Shown piece after piece: positions 1 to 6,403 of a DNA stretch of 8,985 nt. The stretch lies in contig JBDTUE010000174.1 in the NCBI GenBank assembly GCA_040007895.1, forward strand, positions 1-8,985, given 5' to 3'. The stretch comes from JADJLQ01 sp040007895 (GTDB lineage Bacteria > Bacteroidota > Bacteroidia > Chitinophagales > Saprospiraceae). The stretch's first letter is position 1, and each line of letters starts with the position of its first letter. Position numbers and translations under genes: made by a program. The notes beneath the pieces are model-generated. The model was not told where the DNA came from and ran no database searches. It saw nothing but the letters and a program-made list of their open reading frames with translations.

Positions 1-318
1 TTGCCTTTTAAATTTGATATCCTGGTGAGTAATCCACCTTATATTAAATCGAGTGAAAAAGAACTTATGTCAGCGAGTACCCTAAAGTTTGAACCTGAAA
101 TTGCTTTATTTGCCGGAGATACGGGTTTGGATTTTTATTACCGCATTGCAGCTTTTGGATTGGATCATTTGAATTTCGATGGAAGAGTATTTGTCGAGAT
201 TAATGAATCATTAGGAATGAAAACAATGGGCATTTTTCAAGAAAGCGGATATTACGGGATACAACTACTTAAAGATTTAAGTGGTAAGGATAGATTCATA
301 ACCTGTATAAAAAAGTAA
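1..318 (+). CDS. prmC: PrmC/HemK release-factor glutamine N5-methyltransferase, 3' part
   Basis: This is the C-terminal part (about 105 residues) of the SAM-dependent methyltransferase that modifies the glutamine of the GGQ motif in release factors RF1 and RF2, a cytoplasmic step needed for efficient translation termination. The catalytic NPPY signature is visible at window residues 11-14 in the context ILVSNPPYI. It is followed by the family-typical FEPEIALFAGD...LDFYYRIA segment, then VFVEINE, and a closing LKDLSGKDRFI. These are the usual last landmarks of bacterial PrmC. The gene enters from the left edge, so the N-terminal release-factor-binding helices and the SAM-binding glycine motif lie outside the window, and the TTG at base 1 should not be taken as the true start. 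The stop at 316-318 is clean. It converges on the large minus-strand oxoprolinase-like gene across a 466-base gap. Identification is firm; general N6/N5 methyltransferases also carry NPPY, but the tail is PrmC-like. Confidence 0.93.
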   Translation: MPFKFDILVSNPPYIKSSEKELMSASTLKFEPEIALFAGDTGLDFYYRIAAFGLDHLNFDGRVFVEINESLGMKTMGIFQESGYYGIQLLKDLSGKDRFITCIKK

Positions 319-338
319 CAATCATTCTCAATACTTCT

Positions 339-361
339 ACGCCACAGGGGTGTTATTTTTT
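339..361 (+). terminator. Possible weak intrinsic terminator after prmC
   Basis: About 20 bases after the prmC stop, ACGCC (339-343) can pair with GGTGT (349-353) through one G-T wobble. The loop is five bases, and a T-rich run (356-361) follows at once. The short stem makes this a weak call. The larger hairpins further downstream could instead terminate prmC transcription. Confidence 0.3.
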
Positions 362-383
362 ACTATTAAGTGAGCTTTCTATT

Positions 384-400
384 CAACCACTCTGTGGTTG
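384..400. repeat. Perfect 7-bp hairpin
   Basis: CAACCAC (384-390) and GTGGTTG (394-400) form a perfect stem around a three-base loop. It is the first of three hairpins spaced within 84 bases. Its right arm overlaps by two bases an alternative pairing of 399-407 with 463-471. Confidence 0.7.
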
Positions 401-413
401 TAAAATCAGCTAG

Positions 414-446
414 TTAATAATCCCGCATTGCATGCGGGGTTATTAA
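414..446. repeat. Strong 15-bp hairpin, possible bidirectional terminator
   Basis: Bases 414-428 pair with 432-446 over 15 positions, with a single T-G wobble (421/439) and a three-base TGC loop. The GC-rich core (CCCGCAT/ATGCGGG) is capped by AT-rich flanks that read TTAATAA on one side and TTATTAA on the other. Because the structure is nearly symmetric and lies between convergent genes, it could stop transcription from both sides, as an L-shaped or bidirectional terminator does. No long T-run follows on the plus strand, so a different role, such as an RNA stability element, remains possible. Confidence 0.6.
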
Positions 447-450
447 TATT

Positions 451-467
451 AAATCCTTTCAGGATTT
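451..467. repeat. Perfect 7-bp hairpin
   Basis: AAATCCT (451-457) and AGGATTT (461-467) are perfect inverted arms around a TTC loop, only four bases after the preceding strong hairpin. The right arm can alternatively pair with the segment at 399-407. Confidence 0.65.
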
Positions 468-680
468 TACACATGGGATAAAGATTATTAGAGGATCATG
501 AAGTAAAGAGTAATACACGAGGTAGGGATGGGTTTTATCGTTTTAATACTTTTAAATTAAGCTACATTAATACAATTATTTTGAAACGAAATCATTTTGT
601 ATCAGATTCTAAAGTTCGGGTTATTGAAAAAACTGACTATACAACCACAGCCACGAATTGGTTGAAATTTTAGTTTAAAA

Positions 681-726
681 GATAAAGTATTGTATGTTTT
701 TCTCACAAAAAAACATACTGTTTATC
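681..726 (-). terminator. Nested AT-rich hairpin downstream of the hydantoinase-like gene
   Basis: GTATGTTTTT (692-701) pairs perfectly with AAAAACATAC (709-718) around a seven-base loop. GATAAA (681-686) pairs with TTTATC (721-726) outside it across a small internal loop. It lies about 60-100 bases beyond the stop codon of the minus-strand hydantoinase-like gene, which is a sensible place for a transcript end. On the minus strand the sequence after the inner stem is AT-rich but lacks a clean T-run, so a terminator role is inferred from position and structure only. Confidence 0.4.
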
Positions 727-784
727 AATACATATCCAAATAAATTTTTCAATTGCATAAGGAAGGTGAAGCCTCATAAAATAA

Positions 785-3700
785 TTATTTTTTCCCCCAG
801 CCACCTCCACCTGGAGTCTCAATTTTTATAGAATCTCCTGCTTTTACTTCAATCACTTCATTAGCCTGAATTGATTTTGAAATACCCGAAGAAATATAAA
901 ATTGTTTTCCTGTCTTCCCACTCCCTCCGCCATTTGACCCAAAAGGTTTTTGAACCCTATGCTGAGCTAAAATAGTTACTGTCATCGGTTCCTGGAAGGT
1001 GAGTTGCCTTCGTATGCCATCGCCTCCTTTATATTTTCCTATGCCACCTGAATGTTTCCTTATTTCAAACAGATCTAAAAATACCGGGTATCGGAGTTCC
1101 AGTTCCTCCGGATCCGTAATCTTAGTATTGGTCATATGTTGGTGGATGGCTGATCTTCCATCATAGCCAGGCCCGGCTCCCACACCTCCACCAATAGTTT
1201 CATAATAACTATAGCGATCATTGCCGAAAAGGAAATTATTCATCGTGCCCTGGCTGCAGGCAGCCAGTTTAAATGCTTTGATTAATGTATCTGTTAATCG
1301 TTGACTGACCTCTGTATTACCGCCGACTACAGCGGGACAATGAAGCGGATCATCAGAAAAGACGGGGTTAATAAAACTATCCGGCAAGATTACTTTGATA
1401 TCTTTCGAAAGCCCTTCATTTAGTGGGATGTTTTCATTGACGATTAATCGCAATACATACAGGATGACACTGTGTACGATGGCTTGATTTGCATTAAGAT
1501 TACCAGGATGTGTTGCACCCGTTCCGGTGAAATCGAAGCTTATATTTTTCTTAGTGATCAGAATCTTTACTTCAAGTTTGCTACCGTCATCCATGTATTC
1601 AATGGCTTTGCTGTTAAAATTGTTTCTAGAAGCCCGGTAGGTTTGAAGTAGTTTTCTGCTGTGATTTAATACAGCATCCATTTGATGAATGAGATACGCA
1701 TGTCCATACTGTTTGTTCATTTGTAGCAATTTTTCTTCACCGGTATATAAGGCAAGCAGAGCTGCCTGGATATCTAATACATTTGAACGAGGGTTACGGC
1801 TAGGGTAGGGAGGAGCTTTCAATTTCTTTTCAATCAAAGACCATTGAAGTTTTCCATTTTTCATTAAATATACCGGAGGAAATATGACACCTTCTTCTGA
1901 TAAATTTTTTGCGAATGGAGGCATCGAGCCCGGTGTCAATCCGCCAATTTCTGCATGATGAGCCCTGTTAATTACATACCCTATTAATTTATTTTCTGCA
2001 TACACAGCTTTGATCAACGTAATATCAGGTAAATGAGATCCGCCGTACATCGGGTGATTGCAGATGATGACATCACCTTTAGCTAATTTGAATTTCTTTA
2101 GTATCATTCGTGCACAGATACCCAGGCTCCCAAGATGTACAGGAATATGTGGTGCATTGGCTATCAACCTGGCTTTTGGATCCAATATGGCACACGAGAA
2201 GTCTAATCGTTCTTTGACATTTACAGAAAAAGCGCTGAATTGTAATTGTGCTCCCATTTGTTCAGCAATCGATTTGAATCGATTTGAAAATAATTCAAGC
2301 TCTATGGAAGATGTCCATGATTTAGCTGGAACTGAATGTTTGATCTTGGAAAGGTAAAGGTCCCCGTTCTGTTGAACTACTCCACTCCAACCACTTTCTA
2401 TAAATACGGTGGCCTGGTTACTGTAAATCGTTTTTGGACCTAATAATTTTTCTTTGGGCTTTATTGCATTCCAGGATACAGAATCTAATGTAATGTCTGT
2501 TGTTTTTTTTCCCTTCAAAGTCAAGGGATAAGTTTTTATGGTGGAAGAAACAGGTTGGACTGAAATTGAGATACTTTCTACTTCTATAGTTTGATGTAAC
2601 GTAGTACGATGGATTTTAAAGTAAGCTTTATTAAAAGCTTCCTCAGGATTTATTATTTCATTCCACTCAATCGTTATCGTCTGTGTCTGCCCAAGATATT
2701 TAAGGTATATTTTTTTTGAGGTAATATTCAACAAAGAGGGATCCAAATCTGATAATTCGTTTTTCGCTTCTTCAAATAAAGCACCATACCAATCTTGAAG
2801 CATAGACTGGCATTGTTCTAAGGGTTCATTGACTTGTCTTATTTTTAAAGATTGTCGTGAGGTGTTAGCAATGCCATAAGCACTTAAGATACCAGCGTAT
2901 TTAGGAATCAATATATTTTTTATACCCAGTATTTCTGATATGTTGCAAGCATGCAATCCTCCTGCCCCACCAAAGACCAGTAGCGTATACAATCCGGGAT
3001 TATATCCCTGGCCCAGGGATATTTTTCTAATCGCTTCTGCCATGGTTTCATTTGCTATTTGCTCGATGCCGGATAATATGTGCACACATTGTTCAATCCT
3101 TTTATTAATCTTAGCTTTCTTTAATAGTGCTTTGAATTTATTTTCTGCAGCTTCTCGGTATATCGGAATATTAAAAGCATGATCTACCAATTTTCCCTGG
3201 AGTAATTGTAAATCAGTAAGTGTGAATGGACCACCATATCCGTAACAGGCAGGACCAGGAAAAGCCCCGGCGCTTTCAGGTCCTACAATAAACTTACCAT
3301 GTTTAAAATCGATAATACTGCCGCCTCCCGCTGCTACGGTTTCTATTTCATAAGAAGGTGAAGAAATTTCTGTAGATCCAATCCTTGAGCGAAATCTAAG
3401 GTTTCCCTGACCATCTATCCTGGCGGAATCCGTACTGGTTCCTCCCATATCTATCGTGATCAGGTGTTTGATCTTATATGCAATACTTATCCGTTCAGCA
3501 GCTTTGACTCCGCCGGCCGGACCACTTAATAAAGCATCTTTCGAATAAAATACATTAGATGGTTTAATTAGTCCTGCTGAAGTGATCAGGTATAGTGATT
3601 TTACTTTCTGTTGGATTGAAGAAGTAAAATGCTTCATGATTGGATTTAAGTATGCGTTGCATACGGTGGTCTCACTCCTCGGCAGAATATGAATAGACGG

Positions 3701-4489
3701 GTGTAATTCATGAGAACAGGAGACATCGGTATATCCATGCCCGGTTAGATATTGTTTTAATTGAAATTCGTGTTCAGGATTTTTATATGAATGTAAAAAT
3801 GAGATGGCAATGGGAATGTTTTTGGACCTTGGTAATTTTGAAAGAATATGGTTTAGTTCAATTTCATCGAGAGGAATTCTGATCCTTCCCTGAGCATCTA
3901 AACGCGCTGTACTTTCAAGCACCTTAAAATAATATCGATCCGGTTCAGGGATTTGTAACTGAAATAAGGATGGTCTTTGTTGAGTCTTGATATATAATAA
4001 ATCTTTGAAGCCTTTATTAGTGATCCAGATACACGGCACCCCTTTATGTTCCAGCATGACATTGGTACCTCTCGTAGTACCTACACGCAATTCAATATTG
4101 TCCAGCGATTGCATTACCGGAATACCTGAAAGGAGATGAGCTGCAAGCACAGGAGCTTCAGCATGTATACCAAACTCAATGCTCTTGCCAATTACTAGTT
4201 GCATTGGCTTATCAAAAATTACCTGAGTATAATCCTGATCGAATGTTTTAACCCTGTTGTTTTTTTCTCCTGTGTAAGCAAAGCAGCCATCCAATACGTT
4301 TGGATGTGGTAATGTCCAATTGTGTTTTAACCTCCAGGTATAGTCATCTATCTTGTTTAATACGATAGCTCGAAGTCTTCCTGTGCTTAGCAATTTAACC
4401 GTCGAGATCTTTCCGTCAGTTTCCATGTAGCCATCACAGTAGGAACCTCCTACGTCAACCCCGACCACCAATTTGCTACCTATTTTCAT
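785..4489 (-). CDS. Fused hydantoinase/5-oxoprolinase (HyuA-HyuB type)
   Basis: A 1234-residue cytoplasmic enzyme joining both halves of the hydantoinase/oxoprolinase family, close to the roughly 1250-1290 residues usual for 5-oxoprolinases. Members hydrolyse 5-oxoproline or cyclic amide compounds, often with ATP; the substrate here is unknown. The A half shows an actin/HSP70-like nucleotide site: VGVDVGGSYCD (9-19), VGTTRGTNVMLE (about 136-148), MGGTSTDSARI (about 346-357), AAGGGSI (about 385) and ESAGAFPGPACYGYGG (about 403-420), then FGGAGGLHAC near 505. The B half begins near 721 with IELELFSNRFKSIAEQMG, followed by MYGGSHLPD (about 811), HHAEIGG, GGGVGAGPGYDG (about 1098) and a TPGGGGWG end near 1223. 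The first motif departs from the common GGTFTD (here GGSYCD). The start at 4489 places this motif at the normal distance from the N-terminus. It lies 63 bases after the FkbM gene on the same strand and may be read through from it. Family certain, substrate not. Confidence 0.92.
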   Translation of the reverse strand: MKIGSKLVVGVDVGGSYCDGYMETDGKISTVKLLSTGRLRAIVLNKIDDYTWRLKHNWTLPHPNVLDGCFAYTGEKNNRVKTFDQDYTQVIFDKPMQLVIGKSIEFGIHAEAPVLAAHLLSGIPVMQSLDNIELRVGTTRGTNVMLEHKGVPCIWITNKGFKDLLYIKTQQRPSLFQLQIPEPDRYYFKVLESTARLDAQGRIRIPLDEIELNHILSKLPRSKNIPIAISFLHSYKNPEHEFQLKQYLTGHGYTDVSCSHELHPSIHILPRSETTVCNAYLNPIMKHFTSSIQQKVKSLYLITSAGLIKPSNVFYSKDALLSGPAGGVKAAERISIAYKIKHLITIDMGGTSTDSARIDGQGNLRFRSRIGSTEISSPSYEIETVAAGGGSIIDFKHGKFIVGPESAGAFPGPACYGYGGPFTLTDLQLLQGKLVDHAFNIPIYREAAENKFKALLKKAKINKRIEQCVHILSGIEQIANETMAEAIRKISLGQGYNPGLYTLLVFGGAGGLHACNISEILGIKNILIPKYAGILSAYGIANTSRQSLKIRQVNEPLEQCQSMLQDWYGALFEEAKNELSDLDPSLLNITSKKIYLKYLGQTQTITIEWNEIINPEEAFNKAYFKIHRTTLHQTIEVESISISVQPVSSTIKTYPLTLKGKKTTDITLDSVSWNAIKPKEKLLGPKTIYSNQATVFIESGWSGVVQQNGDLYLSKIKHSVPAKSWTSSIELELFSNRFKSIAEQMGAQLQFSAFSVNVKERLDFSCAILDPKARLIANAPHIPVHLGSLGICARMILKKFKLAKGDVIICNHPMYGGSHLPDITLIKAVYAENKLIGYVINRAHHAEIGGLTPGSMPPFAKNLSEEGVIFPPVYLMKNGKLQWSLIEKKLKAPPYPSRNPRSNVLDIQAALLALYTGEEKLLQMNKQYGHAYLIHQMDAVLNHSRKLLQTYRASRNNFNSKAIEYMDDGSKLEVKILITKKNISFDFTGTGATHPGNLNANQAIVHSVILYVLRLIVNENIPLNEGLSKDIKVILPDSFINPVFSDDPLHCPAVVGGNTEVSQRLTDTLIKAFKLAACSQGTMNNFLFGNDRYSYYETIGGGVGAGPGYDGRSAIHQHMTNTKITDPEELELRYPVFLDLFEIRKHSGGIGKYKGGDGIRRQLTFQEPMTVTILAQHRVQKPFGSNGGGSGKTGKQFYISSGISKSIQANEVIEVKAGDSIKIETPGGGGWGKK

Positions 4490-4552
4490 TTGATGACCCC
4501 AATGGACAATAAGACCAGGTTATATCTTTTTGAATTGAGTAGTTGAAAGTTA

Positions 4553-5254
4553 TTATTCATTTTTTTTATAAATGATGGTATTGTACAATTTGGATATCAT
4601 TTCATAGTTTTTACTCCGCAGATACACAGACAATTCAGAATCGAGGACCTGTTGTACATTTCCAGCTTTTGATTCAATAAGGATAAAGCGGGGTTTAATC
4701 CTTTCCCAATCGTTGGACTGGATAATGTAGAAATCAAAACCTTCGGTATCAATATTGATGAAATCAACGATAGGTGGTATGGATTGATCCTGAAGAGCCA
4801 GCGCCAGAGTTGTCGTAGGGACTATTTCAGTTCGTAATAATTTATAATTTCCTGCAATCAATTCCTCCGCCATTTCGGGAGAAAACGTATTCATGGCAGG
4901 GTCATCAAAATAATAATACTTCAATTCCTGCTGCTTGATATTAAGTCCCATATTCAGGTTAATATCCCTTTTACGGTGTTTTAAAAATGATCTGTACAGT
5001 TCAGGATTAGGCTCGATATTAATACCGGACCATCCTCTTTTATAAAAATAACAGGTATTTGAATAGCGGTATGGATGATGAGCACCCACATCGATATAAA
5101 ATCCTTTAGTTCTTGTTCCGATCATCCTATCCAGTAATATATCCTCTCCCTCCTGTGAATAAATCCGGGTGCCGACACTTTCAAAAAAATTTATTTGCAA
5201 TGGTTTGATATATTGCTGATATATATGGTGTGGTAAGATGGCTTTAAGTTTCAT
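4553..5254 (-). CDS. FkbM-family SAM-dependent methyltransferase
   Basis: A 233-residue class I methyltransferase of the FkbM family, whose members O-methylate sugars, polyketides or other secondary products. In glycan loci they are usually presumed to cap or decorate a sugar. Visible landmarks are SQEGED (33-38), the SAM-binding strand and loop GFYIDVGAHHP (51-61), the acidic NIEPNPE at the end of the next strand (79-85), and FINIDTEGFD (165-174), followed by an ILIES strand (191-195). Length is normal and no signal peptide or membrane segment is seen, so it should be cytosolic. The start ATG overlaps the stop of the upstream glycosyltransferase in an ATGA (5251-5254), strong evidence of translational coupling and a shared transcript. 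The reading frame ends just after a run of eight A residues. Position next to a glycosyltransferase points to a glycan substrate, but the acceptor cannot be read from the sequence. Confidence 0.9.
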   Translation of the reverse strand: MKLKAILPHHIYQQYIKPLQINFFESVGTRIYSQEGEDILLDRMIGTRTKGFYIDVGAHHPYRYSNTCYFYKRGWSGINIEPNPELYRSFLKHRKRDINLNMGLNIKQQELKYYYFDDPAMNTFSPEMAEELIAGNYKLLRTEIVPTTTLALALQDQSIPPIVDFINIDTEGFDFYIIQSNDWERIKPRFILIESKAGNVQQVLDSELSVYLRSKNYEMISKLYNTIIYKKNE

Positions 5255-6174
5255 GGTCTGATTTTACTTAGTAACCGATGGAGGTGATAGTTGATTTTAT
5301 TCCATACAGTCCCTTTATATTCGTAAATATGTTCAAAAGTATAGACATCTGCAAGTCTGTCGATGCTCTCGTCAGTGGGAGGTACAAAAGGAGCGGACAA
5401 ATCCTCTGCTTCCAGAATCAGGTGTTTTAATATTATGTTGGTGTGAGTACCTCCCCCAAATCCAATATTTTTTACCAGATTTTTTTGTGGCGTTAGTGCT
5501 ATACCATCTGATTTCCAGATGGTATAAATCCATTGAAAGTCCCAGGTATTATGGATAAAGCTGTTGGAAGCGTATTGATTAAACTTTTTGGTCCAATATT
5601 TTTTTTCTGAAGGATCATCAAAGAGATTGTTAAATGAAATGGAATCTTTAAAATAATCCCAATGACTTAAATTTAAATCATACTGTTGCCACGCTCTTCT
5701 CCAGGTGGCCCATCCCCAAATATGGGCATATTTTGAATAGTAATAAGAGCCAGTCCCCCGAAGTAGTCCATGTTGAAAATTGTTTCCAGAAATATGAAAT
5801 ATATTAGAATGGTTTTTATATTTTAAAAGCAGATCCTGACAGAAGTAAAAAAAGCTGGCTATTGGCAGACAATCATCTTCTAATATGATCCCGGATTCCA
5901 CCTGCTCAAAAAACCAACTGATGGCGCCACTTACAGCAAGTTTGCATCCAAGATGTTCGGTCCTGAACAGATAATTTACTTCACATGGCCAGTCTATGTT
6001 GGAAACAATTTTTCTTACCTGGGCACAAGATATTTCTTCTTCATGTTTGTCCGGTCTGGCAGCATCCGTAGCAATGAATAGTTTTGTTGGTCTTACTTCC
6101 TTTAACTTATTGAAAACAAGCTGGGTCGTGGAGGGACGGTTGAAAACTAAAAGAAGTACAGGTGTTTCGAGCAT
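5251..6174 (-). CDS. GNT-I/HlpA-like nucleotide-sugar glycosyltransferase
   Basis: A 307-residue GT-A-fold glycosyltransferase of the type often annotated as nucleotide-diphospho-sugar transferase or hemolytic protein HlpA-like, distantly related to GNT-I (GT13). The N-terminal strand and loop are PVLLLVFNRP (5-14), followed by FIATDAARP (33-41) and EHLGCK (73-78). The metal and sugar-nucleotide binding acidic motif is IILEDDCLP (96-104, EDD at 99-101), and the family hallmark HIWGWATWRRAW lies at 151-162. No signal peptide or transmembrane helix is evident, so it probably acts at the cytoplasmic face on a lipid-linked or protein acceptor. The start at 6174 is supported because the first conserved strand begins four residues later. 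It is first in a minus-strand block and overlaps the FkbM methyltransferase start by four bases, a pairing that suggests the two act on the same glycan. Donor sugar and acceptor are unknown. Confidence 0.87.
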   Translation of the reverse strand: MLETPVLLLVFNRPSTTQLVFNKLKEVRPTKLFIATDAARPDKHEEEISCAQVRKIVSNIDWPCEVNYLFRTEHLGCKLAVSGAISWFFEQVESGIILEDDCLPIASFFYFCQDLLLKYKNHSNIFHISGNNFQHGLLRGTGSYYYSKYAHIWGWATWRRAWQQYDLNLSHWDYFKDSISFNNLFDDPSEKKYWTKKFNQYASNSFIHNTWDFQWIYTIWKSDGIALTPQKNLVKNIGFGGGTHTNIILKHLILEAEDLSAPFVPPTDESIDRLADVYTFEHIYEYKGTVWNKINYHLHRLLSKIRP

Positions 6175-6281
6175 AAAGCGTGAGGGTAATATATGTTTAA
6201 TTTTAATAGATTATTTTGTTGTGTAATTTAAAATTGTATCTATTTCTAAAAACCCGTTCCTGGTTTGAATGGTATTTTATC

Positions 6282-6313
6282 TAAATATAGAAATATTTCA
6301 TTTTCAAAGTCAA
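6282..6313 (-). promoter_or_regulatory. Candidate Bacteroidota-type promoter for the GT-FkbM block
   Basis: On the minus strand TTG (complement of 6311-6313) is followed after 21 bases by TATATTTA (complement of 6282-6289), which matches seven of eight positions of the Bacteroidota -7 element TAnnTTTG. A transcript would start roughly 100 bases before the glycosyltransferase ATG. In AT-rich DNA such matches arise easily, so this is a suggestion only. Confidence 0.25.
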
Positions 6314-6369
6314 TCAAGGCGTTTTTACATGGGCTTAAAAATATTATAACTTGATTCGGCTTGGGAATG

Positions 6370-6387
6370 GATTTAAAAGATTTAAAA
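6370..6387 (+). repeat. 9-bp tandem duplication before the GT4 gene
   Basis: GATTTAAAA occurs twice back to back (6370-6378 and 6379-6387), ending 16 bases before the GT4 start codon. The second copy runs into the ATG of a six-codon reading frame. It may be a slippage-type duplication in the leader; no known operator matches it. Confidence 0.6.
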
Positions 6388-6403
6388 TGAAACTTATCCT
6401 CAA

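Larger units (their letters stand above)
319..784. other. Gene-free, hairpin-rich intergenic region between convergent genes
   Basis: This 466-base stretch separates the convergent prmC (+) and hydantoinase-like (-) genes. It contains a weak terminator-like stem just after prmC, three closely spaced hairpins (384-400, 414-446, 451-467), a nested AT-rich hairpin (681-726), and a 63-codon open frame on the plus strand (482-673) without a normal start codon. I recognise no tRNA, known riboswitch or mobile-element end. A decayed gene or a small RNA could explain the content, but neither is demonstrated. Confidence 0.6.

Noticed and set aside
703..777. 24-codon minus-strand frame starting seven bases after the hydantoinase-like stop
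   Set aside because: Very short, runs into the nested hairpin at 692-718 and shows no recognisable motif; expected by chance in AT-rich DNA.
319..784. Possible mobile-element end or CRISPR-like repeat from the repeated hairpins
   Set aside because: The stems differ in sequence, there are no regularly spaced identical repeats, no target-site duplication and no transposase nearby.
2267..2286. Tandem copy of AATCGATTTG
   Set aside because: It encodes the conserved SNRFKSIAE region of the hydantoinase B half in the minus direction; the repeat is a coincidence of codons.
2058..2357. 99-codon plus-strand open frame
   Set aside because: It lies wholly inside the well-supported minus-strand hydantoinase-like gene (start of the B half) and its translation resembles no protein family; it is an antisense shadow.
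2940..3182. 80-codon plus-strand open frame
   Set aside because: Antisense to the conserved glycine-rich part of the hydantoinase-like gene; proline- and serine-rich translation is a by-product of the opposite strand.
5996..6226. 76-codon plus-strand open frame spanning the GT start
   Set aside because: Mostly antisense to the first codons of the HlpA-like glycosyltransferase; no family motifs and no support upstream.
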